From: Phoronis ovalis
Taxonomy: Eukaryota; Phoronida; Phoronidae
Reading direction: 5' to 3'
DNA length: 13,124 nt
NCBI GenBank assembly: GCA_028565635.1
Contig: JAOXYB010104714.1
Coordinates: forward strand, 4,376 to 17,499
The notes beneath the pieces were generated by a model. The model was given only the letters and a program-made list of their open reading frames with translations, was not told where the DNA came from and searched no databases. The translations under genes and the position numbers were made by a program. Below are positions 1 through 8,651 of this stretch, piece after piece (positions within the stretch are counted from its first letter, which is position 1; the number at the start of each line of letters is the position of its first letter).

Positions 1-576
1 TGATAATGGTGATGATGACAATGTTGGTAATGATGATGACGGAGACAGCTATGGAGATTTTGATGACATTGATGGGGATGATAATGGTGATGATGACAAT
101 GTTGGTAATGATGATGACGGAGACAGCTATGGAGATTTTGATGACATTGATGGGGATGATAATGGTGATGATGACAATGTTGGTAATGATGATGACGGAG
201 ACAGCTATGGAGATTTTGATGACATTGATGGGGATGATAATGGTGATGATGACAATGTTGGTAATGATGATGACGGAGACAGCTATGGAGATTTTTATGA
301 CATTGATGGGGATGATAATGGTGACGATGACAATGTTGGTAATGATGATGACGGAGACAGCTATGGAGATTTTGATGACATTGATGGGGGATGATAATGG
401 TGATGATGACAATGTTGGTAATGATGATGACGGAGACAGCTATGGAGATTTTGATGACATTGATGGGGGATGATAATGGTGATGATGACAATGTTGGTAA
501 TGATGATGACGGAGACAGCTATGGAGATTTTGATAATTTTGATGACATTGATGGGGATGATTTGATGAACAGATAA
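1..576. repeat. 78-bp minisatellite array (seven units, open at left edge)
   Basis: Tandem units start at 2, 80, 158, 236, 314, 393 and 472. Units 1-4 are exactly 78 bp. The units starting at 314 and 393 are 79 bp because GGGG became GGGGG before the next unit. The last unit is 87 bp through a 9-bp in-phase insertion near 531-540, and a degenerate tail runs to about 576. Units are nearly identical; visible differences include G to T at 296 and T to C at 325. One forward frame reads an Asp/Asn/Gly-rich 26-residue repeat (DDNGDDDNVGN, DDDGDSYGDFDDIDG). The Met-rich alternative frame has no plausible function. CCDC146 must have further exons to the left, so the array most likely lies inside one of its introns. 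A coding role in another gene is not excluded, but the two single-base insertions argue against it. Confidence 0.95.
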
Positions 577-796
577 TTTAATATTAATCTTGACTGGTGT
601 TAACAGGGGGGCCATAATGTTAATTAACAAAGTCATACTTATCAATAGACTACTTATTGCCAACTGTGACAGTTCCTGCAGGATCCCATGAGGATTCTAG
701 GAGGAATCTCATTATCGTCACTTTTTCAACAAGATTCCTGTAACCAAAGCACACAATGACGTTTTCATCAGTATCAGTTTTGTTTTCATATATTAG
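577..796 (+). other. End of CCDC146 intron upstream of the first visible exon
   Basis: Unique AT-rich sequence between the minisatellite and the exon at 797. It ends in a usable acceptor (TATTAG at 791-796). It contains one copy (704-752) of a short repeat that recurs in the next intron. No coding signal was seen. Confidence 0.5.
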
Positions 797-960
797 ATAC
801 AATGATAAGAAATGGAGATGTTGAGATGCAAGCAAGAGTGGAAGAAATCCGTTTCTTGAAAATGCAACTTAAAGAACTTCAAAGGAACATAGATTTGTTG
901 AGGAAACAAGTGCCTAATAAAAGAAATTTAGAAAGTGAATTAACCACTTTACAAATTCAG
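797..960 (+). CDS. CCDC146: CCDC146 exon A (first visible)
   Basis: Acceptor TATTAG ends at 796 and donor GTAATT starts at 961. Two bases complete a split codon (phase 1), then 54 codons are read from 799. The peptide includes [18 protein letters not shown] and [19 protein letters not shown], a continuous coiled coil. The ATG at 802 is internal, not the gene start, because the family has more than 600 residues before this point. The upstream acceptor is the least certain boundary of the gene. Confidence 0.8.
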
Positions 961-3457
961 GTAATTTCAGAAATACTGAGAGCATAAAGCACTGTGTTGT
1001 TTAAAAGAAAGGAAGAAACTGTTTTGACCATTTCACAGTTTCCAAACTTTCAAAATATTAAAGTTAGTGTATAATTCTGCTTAGCGGGTAGTCAATGCTT
1101 ATATCCTTTGTACTACTGCTTGAGAGGCCATCACATGTACATGTGCACCATGTTTAATTGCTTCTGTCTGGATTTCTCTATATTTTTTGAATCTCAATAT
1201 CGTCCAGGAATCCTGGAGTGTTTCACCTTTTCTGCGAGATTCCTGTAACCAAAACACTTAAATAACCTACTTATTAGTAAGTTTTTCTTCATATTGACTG
1301 TACTGAAACAAAATAAGTATGCATCATTAAAAAAATTACACTTTGATCTTAATAAATATATTAATTAGTAATTATTCCAATTATTATTGCAGCTTTCTCA
1401 GTGCCAGGACAGAATGTTGGACCTAGAAAAAGCATTGGAAAATCCATACGATGAAACACGTGTGCGATTTCTGGAAGGAAAGGACATGAAACCTGCCGAG
1501 TTACATTCTAAAATTGAAGAGGTGAGAAATATCGATATTATTTATTTGTTTAGGAGTTAATAATTAATACACAGTTGAGCTAAAAAGATTTACAGCTATA
1601 TGCATTTTCTAGCAGCATCGCCCCACAATTGTTTTCACTGTAAAAGTATATAAATAAACCATTTAGATTTGCTAGCCACCTCCATTATAACCTTCACGCC
1701 ATGCTGATTAGTATAAAAAGTACCTAATGTATGAATAAATACTATGCACAAATTCAAATTTTGATAAAGGACTGTAAAATAATTGTGACAGTCTTATTGG
1801 AAAGTACAGTATGTTGACATTAGAAACCATCTAAAATTAAAACACCATGCCCAAAAAATGGGAAAAAATTACGTATCTTTACATGCTGGTGCTACAAGCC
1901 AAGGGGCAATTTAGGTGTACTCGTGCCCTATGCGCAGAAATAATCCAATGGAATAATTTGTTTTATACTGCTTATAGAAAATATATTTATTGATAGTTAA
2001 TGACTTTTGTTAGTTTCTTAATATTTTATGTATTTTATGCCATTTAGCTAGAGACACGACTGGCTGAGAAAGAAGAGCAGCTTTTAGAAAAAGATTTGAT
2101 CTTTGAACAGACAAGTCGACTGGCACTCAGAGTCAAATCTAAAACTGATAGTGGCAAAGATGAAACACTGGTTTTGGCAAAAAAGGTGAGAAAAAACACA
2201 ATACATCCCCATATATAGTTACAAGACATCATTATAATGGTATTTTGTCAGAAACATATAAATTTGATGAAAGAGTTATTTGCTAATAATTGAAAGTGGT
2301 TATATTAATAAGAGTTTTGACATTAAAAATTTGAACTCATCATTAGAGAATCCATAAAACTATTTCAAAAATTATTTTGTGGAAGAAAACCGTTATAATT
2401 TTGATAAAATATCTGAGGCTGATCCAATAATCGCTAAACTGGATGAAATCTTATTGTGTGCGAAGAAAATGTTCGATCGTTTTGATCCAACCAAAAATAT
2501 ATAACTGCCCAATCAGATTCATCCCTTAATCCACCTGTGAATCATGGTTTTCTGTTCCTAGGTTAATGAACTACAGTCCAAGATCAAAGATGTGACTCGT
2601 AAGATGATGGCAATGGTATCAGAGTTGTCTATGCAGCAAGCTCAGGCATTGAAACTGCAGCAAGAGTCTCAGGACAAACGTACTCATGTAGAACAGGTCG
2701 GCGAATGAAACAGTTTTACATTATTAATTGAATGAAGTTTGCGGTGAAATGTAATATTAATAACAGAATTGTTTGAAAAACATAAGTATGAAAGAATATA
2801 AATTTGGTGCTCTTATAAAATAGCATTAACACTCAGTTTTAAGTATGGTCAAATTATGTTCAGTATTTTTTTTTTTATTATTTGTAATATATTTTTTATT
2901 ATATGTTTACTTTTTATTTTTTAGTGCTATATTCGTATGGAAAAAGGAGAACCGCCTAATGACGGAATTGAAGAAGAATTCCATAAGATGGTGCGCACGG
3001 AAGAAAGGCGAGCACGGGAAAGAGACCAAATCAAAATGGTGAGTGTCAGTACAATCATATTGTGACTTGTATACAGATGTGTTGTCTGGAAGTTTTCTAG
3101 AATCCAGCCACTAGTGCATTTTTTTAACAGCGAAATTTGTCATGATTGAAAGGTTTATAAACTAAAATTTAAAATTACTTCCTGTTATAGGTATTTATTG
3201 GAGCAATCTTAGATTAGTTGATTGGCAAATAAATCATATAATTTATGTTTCAGGCGGCTGAAGAGGGTGAGCAGTACATGCTGGCTGGTGGAGTTCAGAC
3301 AACGGCTGAACCACGTCCAAATGCTTACATTCCGGATGACGAGAGCGAGTTACCTATTCCTCGACCTTATGGCTCGCATGCTCCATTTAAACCCCAAGAG
3401 CAAGGTTCTACCATGAGACATATCAGAAAACCTGTACCAAAACCAATAGAAATATAA
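797..3457 (+). CDS. CCDC146: CCDC146 (MBO2-like) ciliary coiled-coil protein, C-terminal third, six exons
   Basis: Join of 797-960, 1393-1521, 2048-2185, 2562-2696, 2925-3038 and 3254-3457, giving about 293 residues and a TAA stop at 3455-3457. The family protein is roughly 950 residues in human, so this is about the last third, with earlier exons left of the window. Seen: long Glu/Lys/Gln/Leu-rich coiled coil, then a conserved non-coiled tail containing [22 protein letters not shown] and [14 protein letters not shown]. That tail and blocks such as [15 protein letters not shown] and RMEKGEPP are what identify the family (compared from memory). Known: CCDC146 is the orthologue of Chlamydomonas MBO2, is found at centrioles and axonemal microtubules, and is needed for sperm flagella in mammals. 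The first visible intron boundary is phase 1; all later introns are phase 0. It is transcribed toward the Kv4 gene. No frameshift or internal stop is present, so it looks functional. Confidence 0.9.
961..1392 (+). other. CCDC146 intron (432 bp)
   Basis: GTAATT donor and TTATTATTGCAG acceptor. It contains a second copy of a short repeat (1189-1257) and a perfect 14-bp palindrome CACATGTACATGTG at 1132-1145. No coding sequence was recognised. Confidence 0.8.
1393..1521 (+). CDS. CCDC146: CCDC146 exon B
   Basis: 43 codons between acceptor TTGCAG and donor GTGAGA, phase 0 at both ends. The peptide runs [20 protein letters not shown], then [20 protein letters not shown] and IEE. The VRFLEGKD and PAEL block is a recognisable conserved segment of CCDC146. 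Confidence 0.9.
1522..2047 (+). other. CCDC146 intron (526 bp)
   Basis: GTGAGA donor and TGCCATTTAG acceptor. AT-rich sequence; no repeat, RNA gene or second coding frame was recognised. Confidence 0.85.
2048..2185 (+). CDS. CCDC146: CCDC146 exon C
   Basis: 46 codons, phase 0 at both ends, acceptor ATTTAG and donor GTGAGA. The peptide runs [20 protein letters not shown], then [20 protein letters not shown] and LVLAKK. Heptad-like Leu/Glu spacing supports coiled coil, and the EEQLLEKD and RVKSK blocks match the family. Confidence 0.9.
2186..2561 (+). other. CCDC146 intron (376 bp)
   Basis: GTGAGA donor and polypyrimidine acceptor TTTTCTGTTCCTAG. Nothing else was recognised inside it. Confidence 0.85.
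2562..2696 (+). CDS. CCDC146: CCDC146 exon D
   Basis: 45 codons, phase 0. The peptide runs [20 protein letters not shown], then [20 protein letters not shown] and THVEQ. This block is among the best conserved in the family. The 3' boundary uses CAG followed by GTCGGC, a weak donor: reading on would meet a TGA after three codons. The 228-bp intron after it (2697-2924) ends in a T-rich acceptor TTTTTTAG. Confidence 0.88.
2925..3038 (+). CDS. CCDC146: CCDC146 exon E
   Basis: 38 codons, phase 0, acceptor TTTTTTAG and a consensus donor GTGAGT at 3039. The peptide includes [20 protein letters not shown] followed by a basic, Arg-rich stretch ([18 protein letters not shown]). RMEKG-x-PP is a conserved CCDC146 motif. 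The next intron is 215 bp (3039-3253). Confidence 0.88.
3254..3457 (+). CDS. CCDC146: CCDC146 terminal coding exon
   Basis: Acceptor TTTCAG, phase 0, 67 codons and TAA. It begins [20 protein letters not shown] and leaves the coiled coil for a Pro-rich tail with [17 protein letters not shown] and the extreme C-terminus [13 protein letters not shown]. This tail is the single strongest piece of evidence for the gene's identity. Confidence 0.93.
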   Translation, partial: AAEEGEQYMLAGGVQTTAEPRPNAYIPDDESELPIPRPYGSHAPFKPQEQGSTMRHIRKPVPKPIEI

Positions 3458-3500
3458 AAAAATGATGCTCCTTAAAAAGTTGCTATCAAGTGACCTTTAC

Positions 3501-3520
3501 TATATATATATATATATATA
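3501..3520. repeat. (TA)10 microsatellite
   Basis: Ten uninterrupted TA dinucleotides about 45 bp after the CCDC146 stop codon. Confidence 0.95.
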
Positions 3521-3998
3521 CACTAGCTAGTACAAGAAATTCCTACTTCCAGTCTGTTCTGAATACCCTTTGGTATATGGGTACATTTCAATTCTGGATA
3601 GATGTTAATAATTTAGTTAACTGCCCATAATTACTTGCAGTGGTTGGAACTAAATTATATTCACATAGTGCAACTGCCATCAGCCTTTACCTGCACTGTA
3701 GTAATATGTACAGGTGTAGTTTTAGTCTTTCTTTTATTATCATAGTGCCTAGTGCGATATCTAACTGCTGAATTTTGATTTTGCGCTCATATATAGTTGT
3801 GAATAGATGCAGAGCTAATGTCGAACAAATCCGTCCAAACTATGTTCTGCCAATAATTTTGTCCACCTTGAGATGTTTCGGTGTTGAATGTATAATGATA
3901 TTTACCTGTAGGTTAATATATGAAATTCTACAGAAGGATCTTTTTAATGCGAATTATTGGTATATAAATATTTTGTTTACTTAAATATAAGGACATTA

Positions 3999-4018
3999 AA
4001 TAAACTTCTAATAATAAA
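3999..4018 (+). terminator. Two AATAAA polyadenylation signals for CCDC146
   Basis: AATAAA occurs at 3999-4004 and 4013-4018, about 540-560 nt after the stop. Further copies at 4233-4238 and 4244-4249 could serve as distal signals. Which one is used cannot be told from sequence alone. Confidence 0.55.
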
Positions 4019-6222
4019 CTTGATGGATCTACATTTTACTGCACTTTAGTAGATACGATGAACCCAGCTGGTAATGGTTTAGCACATATCTCGCCATGGT
4101 ATAGCTGTATTACTAAGTATAAGTAGAGGTACCAGTCACTGACATACAGTTACACCCACTGATGAGAAAAAATGTGATTCTCTACACTCGAGAATTTTTT
4201 TCCATGGTTTAGTTAATATTTATATGTCAGCCAATAAACATACAATAAACACAACACTTCTAAAGTATTGTTAGTGTGAAGAAGTTACACATATATTTAG
4301 AAAATGCCCACAACAACAGTATAACCTGCACTGGAGTCCGTACAAAGAATTTACAGTCAAAATTTAGTAAAAACAGTAAAATAATATAACCCTTTGACAT
4401 TTATGCTTAACGTAACAAAATAAAAATAAGAGTGCCAAAAGATTCTTTGCCTTGGAGTTGCAATTTTTCTTTTGCGTATGAAGCAACATGTTGCCGTACT
4501 ACATAGAAGTGGCGGCCTTATAACAAGCTCAAATGTAAGTTGTAATATTAACTTCAAACATGATGGGAGTATATCTAGCATCTTTGAAAGAAAAAACATC
4601 AACAAACTTCCTTTGAAATGAAGCTTCTTTTAAAATGGATGATATGTTCCTCCTTACATAAGCATAAAGTCAAAAGGATCCGACAAACTTTCAATAGTGT
4701 AGTGTGCAGAGTGATAGTCATAAGACACCTAATTACCAATAGTAACAGTACTCGAGAATTGCAGAGTCAACCTACTTATTGTGACGCTAGGTTTCATCAG
4801 CGCCCTCTATGATTACGGATGCTGGCAAAAACAGCAGCGGAACAAAAATACCAGAGCAGTAAAACTTCTAACAATAAGCATGCAGACACTCAATTTTAGA
4901 ATATATCACAGTTTTTGCTTCAAGAATTTTACCAAAAACAACTTCAAATAAATAGAATAATTTTGAACACTTAGGATCAAGCTTACATTACAGAATTAGA
5001 AACATGACTTTAAGTTTGCAAGTTTTACTACACAAGTTTACAAATTAGGTTCCGGCTGTTATACTAATTACACCCCATATCTCTATATAATGTAAATGCA
5101 TACCTGTAAAGTCGGCACGCATTCTGCGCAGATCAAGCCTGGATATTTAGGACAGTTTTCTGTTCAAAGCAATGCAAAAAATGCTCGGAATGGGCGACTT
5201 GGCACTTACGACATCATGTTAAACAAATGCTACTCAAGTAATTCACTCCAGCTAACAATAATAGGCAACTGCTCTAAAATATGCAAATAACATCTTGACT
5301 GGCTTACATTAATAGAACCATCCTCGTAATCAAACCTCTTTGATATCACACATAGTAACTTTAAATTTTTTCTGAAATGATGCAAGACCATTGTGGATGG
5401 ATAGTACTATTTTTTAGTGAAACACAATCATAAAACCAGCATTCCTTCTTTACCCGTGCACAAACTAATTTAACTTTCCATATTATACATATAAGATCTG
5501 CACACAACACTAATTTTACAGAGAATATGAATACAAATGAGATTAAATCCTCCCTCCCTTTGCTGGAAAACACTGGTGAACAGACCTTTCTTAAATTTTC
5601 TAACTAATCATACCCTTATTAAATTTTTTCGTGCAAAAAATCACCTACAATAAATTTCAATGCAGCTAAAAATTTGAAAGAACCGTCGATGATATCCAAT
5701 TAAAAACCCTACCCCTTGTAATTATAGAGAATAGAAAGTTCTGTCCAGCAGCTTTTCCATAAATTATAAATTATATTACGGAATTTTAATTATGCAATTT
5801 TTACAATATTACGATTCCAGTGCAGTGTATTAGGTTATTATCACAACACATTTATAAACATACCCTTTCTAATGACCTAAAATCATAAAACTGTGATAAG
5901 TAACTGTACAATCTTTTAGCAAAAAAAACCCCAACAAAGTATGCTAATAAATACAAGCTATGTACAGCCACTTCTTGAAAAACAAACAAATTATGAATTA
6001 ATAGTATGTACAGCTCGTCCCTATGTAACATAGGTCTCACAGAAATGTGACAAAGTTTTAAAGGTGAAATCATACGTACAGCACAGGTCAGGAGATAAAC
6101 AGAAAAATATGCTGGAATTTTTTTTAATAAACTGAGTACAGTAAGCAGAATTGAGCCCATAAGGTATCTAACAGGATATGAGATTTAACCAGATTCTTAT
6201 TATATTTAGTATGTACAGGAGC

Positions 6223-6236
6223 TGACCTTTTGACCT
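6223..6236 (-). promoter_or_regulatory. Possible nuclear-receptor direct repeat (DR2)
   Basis: TGACCTTTTGACCT on the + strand reads AGGTCA-AA-AGGTCA on the minus strand, two perfect half-sites spaced by two bases. The motif is seen; binding is inference. It lies about 2.1 kb beyond the Kv4 stop codon. Confidence 0.3.
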
Positions 6237-6766
6237 CACAATGCTATCATGCATTCATTTCCACTTGTTATTGTAAAAATAGGAAAATAGGCGAGAAACA
6301 AAATATTGTATTGTCCACGAAAAAGGCAAAATTTAACTGCTCCATTTCAGAAAAAGACCATTCATATTATAAATAGTGGAATATCGGAAAGCATTTTTTG
6401 TGTTTTTACTGTAATGGTTCTCATGCCAGAATAACCAATATATGCGCATACCACTGTAATATGCTACGAGTTGGAGTAAAATACTGATCAAGTATAATCT
6501 AAACTTCAGAAAAAAGTGTACTTTTCCTCGATTGATCTTCATTTACATATTTCAAAAAGACATAGCACCTATCACGTTATAAATCGTAATTCTCAATACT
6601 GTTGTCGCAAAAAAGATAAGATGCTTTCAGTTATTCTCAGAACAAAGTTCGACCAAAGAGTTATAGGGACCTGAAACTTCTCACAGATATGCTTATTAGT
6701 GATGAGAAAAAAAAATTAATATTACAACTAATAATATTAGAAATATTGTACTCCGCACGAAAAAAC

Positions 6767-6907
6767 CATTCGAAATGGACATAAGCAAACATTAGACCCA
6801 AGTGAAGGCCAGGTCTTCTCGTTTAAAGCTGTTTAGTTTACTAGAAATACCTTTTCTAGTGCTTTTAGTTTTTAAAATTGTAAAAGCACGAATGTCCATA
6901 GCGAATG
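6767..6907. repeat. Nested inverted repeats (hairpin cluster)
   Basis: The outer arms are 6767-6782 and 6892-6907, matching at 14 of 16 bases as inverted repeats (CATTCGAAATGGACAT against ATGTCCATAGCGAATG). Inside are two smaller hairpins that overlap at their shared boundary. One is ACTAGAAA/TTTCTAGT at 6840-6860 with a 5-nt loop. The other is GTGCTTTTA/TAAAAGCAC at 6859-6889 with a 13-nt loop. It could be a small decayed foldback element or an RNA structure in the Kv4 3' UTR. Confidence 0.55.
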
Positions 6908-8381
6908 ACCAATGTCCACATTACTTAGTACTCTAACATTGATTAGTTGGATGCTCAAAAGAGAAAATCTTCATCCCCTTATATAAGATAAAAAGACAAA
7001 AGTAGAAAGACAAAAAACAGTTAATCACAAAAAAACAGGAACAATCCCCATAGATAATATAGTGTGAGATTCTAAGTTTTTAAAACTTTAGGAAAATAAA
7101 AAGGACAAACAAAAACATTCCTTATATGAGAAAATTATACACACACCGTTATATCACATACTGCCATTCACAGGGCCTAGTAAGTAAAAACTGTAGAACA
7201 GATCTTGTATTGCTATCAATATTAAGTTTGGCAACAAACGGTCACTTTCTGCAAATGCACAGAAATCCATTGACGCTATAACAACAAAGTTAATACGCAG
7301 TCAATGAAACTTACCTCTCTAGTTTACCATAATTTATAATTTTCTAGCACTTCATGTCCTCGTTATACATAACTCTTCTCAAATTTTAAACTATTTGTGG
7401 AAAAATCCATTCTACAGCGTTTACTACTGCCTCAGTAAATAATGTATGTTTATACATATACACTGTATACCAATTTTTAATAATTACATTATATATATAT
7501 TAAGCAGTTATTTCAGTTGTTTAGTTTTCTACGTATATTCTACCCTCTTGTCTAACACATTTAAGCACTAGTACTAGATAATAGTAGTAAATATAATAAT
7601 TATTGTAATAACCATGCAAAATATGATACATATTTCTACAACATGGCGCTACACAATTGCTGTGGGTTTTTTTTAGTTTAATTACTTATAAACAGATTAC
7701 AATATTAGGTAATAAAATATTCACACAAATAAAGAATGTAAAAACAACTTAGATCAGTCAGCTAATGATCTAGACCCTTGTTATAGAACTACTGGCTATA
7801 TAGAATAAAATTCAAAACCTTTTTCATACGGAGTGCTTTGCATAATGTCTTAATACTATCGTTAGCTATACAAATCAGACAGTTACACATCTCAAAACAC
7901 ACCTTATTCTAACCAACATGATAGCAAAAGAACCCTTTGTAAACATGTTCCCTTTTATGGGCTTTGGTTAGCTACCTAAATCTATATTCCATTAGTAAAC
8001 GTATTCTATCTCATCCCTACACCAATGCGCATTTGATTGTCATGTGACACAGTTATCATTGAAATACAAAAACGTAATTTTTGTGCAATTATTAATATCG
8101 CGAACAACCCGTACACAGCAACGTGCTAGTGCACATCATATAAATAATTGATCTTTATACCTGTGTGCATGATTGTGGTAAATGTGTGCAGCCAAAACCT
8201 TACAAAACAATCCATTTTAATCAAACCGAAACAATGATATTTTACAATGTATTCCTGTACGCCTAACCTATCAGTATGGTGACTGACAGGCGCAAAAGCA
8301 GTAAAATCCCTGTAGAGATTACAAATTCCATTAAGAATTCTTCAGTCTTCTATCACGAGAGTTAGATATGTTAGTACGAGG

Positions 8382-8651
8382 TCATAGCGTTGATATGCGT
8401 ACCACGCTGGGATCTTGAGGTGGTGTTGCATTTCCTCGATGTGGTGAGTACCCTACGTGATGTTCGTGACCATCGCTAGTTGTGGGAGGCATGCTGACTA
8501 TCGCTGTGGTAGTCAGCCCCGTATTATTGTGTTTGTTACGATTATTATCGTTAACAGTTTTGGCATTAAGATTTGATCTCGAATTTCTCTCTTCGTGCGG
8601 GAACTTTACTTGAATATCATTCAGTTCCTCTCCATCTTTCTGATTTGCTTG
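8382..8651 (-). CDS. KCND: Kv4 terminal coding exon
   Basis: Read on the minus strand from 8651 (acceptor TTGTTTTTAG) to the TGA at 8384-8382, 89 codons plus stop. It starts QANQKDGEELNDIQVKFPHE and ends PPQDPSVVRISTL. EELNDIQVK lies where vertebrate Kv4 has MQELSTIHIQ, so no exon appears to be missing between this and 10432-10569. The middle is Asn/His/Thr-rich and poorly conserved. Confidence 0.85.
   Translation of the reverse strand, partial: QANQKDGEELNDIQVKFPHEERNSRSNLNAKTVNDNNRNKHNNTGLTTTAIVSMPPTTSDGHEHHVGYSPHRGNATPPQDPSVVRISTL

Larger units (their letters stand above)
3458..4020 (+). other. CCDC146: CCDC146 3' UTR
   Basis: Sequence between the TAA and the first good polyadenylation signals. 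It is AT-rich with no conserved reading frame. The 69-codon frame from 3775 shows no recognisable features and is treated as chance. It includes the (TA)10 tract. Confidence 0.65.
4021..8381. other. Interval between convergent genes, including Kv4 3' UTR
   Basis: About 4.3 kb with no recognisable exon on either strand; open frames here are short and show no family features. It must contain the Kv4 3' UTR on the minus strand. No minus-strand AATAAA (TTTATT on +) was found by eye. ATTAAA variants occur, for example at 8216-8221, 6123-6128 and 5785-5790, so the UTR end is undetermined. A cluster of hairpins (6767-6907) and one AGGTCA direct repeat (6223-6236) stand out. An 11-bp word (ACTCGAGAATT) occurs both near 4186 and near 4749. 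Confidence 0.6.

Noticed and set aside
6-473. 155-codon Met/Thr-rich open frame across the minisatellite
   Set aside because: It is the out-of-phase reading of a 78-bp tandem repeat; its length follows from repetition, its composition is implausible, and it changes character after the extra G at about 390.
361-663. Minus-strand 100-codon His/Ile-rich frame
   Set aside because: It is the antisense of the same repeat plus flanking intron, with no family features.
3775-3984. 69-codon frame in the CCDC146 3' UTR
   Set aside because: It lies between the CCDC146 stop and its poly(A) signals, and its composition matches AT-rich noncoding DNA.
4357-4605. 82-codon minus-strand frame
   Set aside because: No recognisable domain; Leu/Phe/Ile-rich as expected for chance frames here.
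5095-5230. Slightly GC-richer patch in the intergenic interval
   Set aside because: I considered a mobile-element fragment or a small RNA gene, but found no terminal repeats, tRNA boxes or coding pattern.
5852-6160. 102-codon minus-strand frame with hydrophobic stretches
   Set aside because: Hydrophobic content is expected from T-rich codons in AT-rich DNA; no motif, no splice context and no family resemblance.
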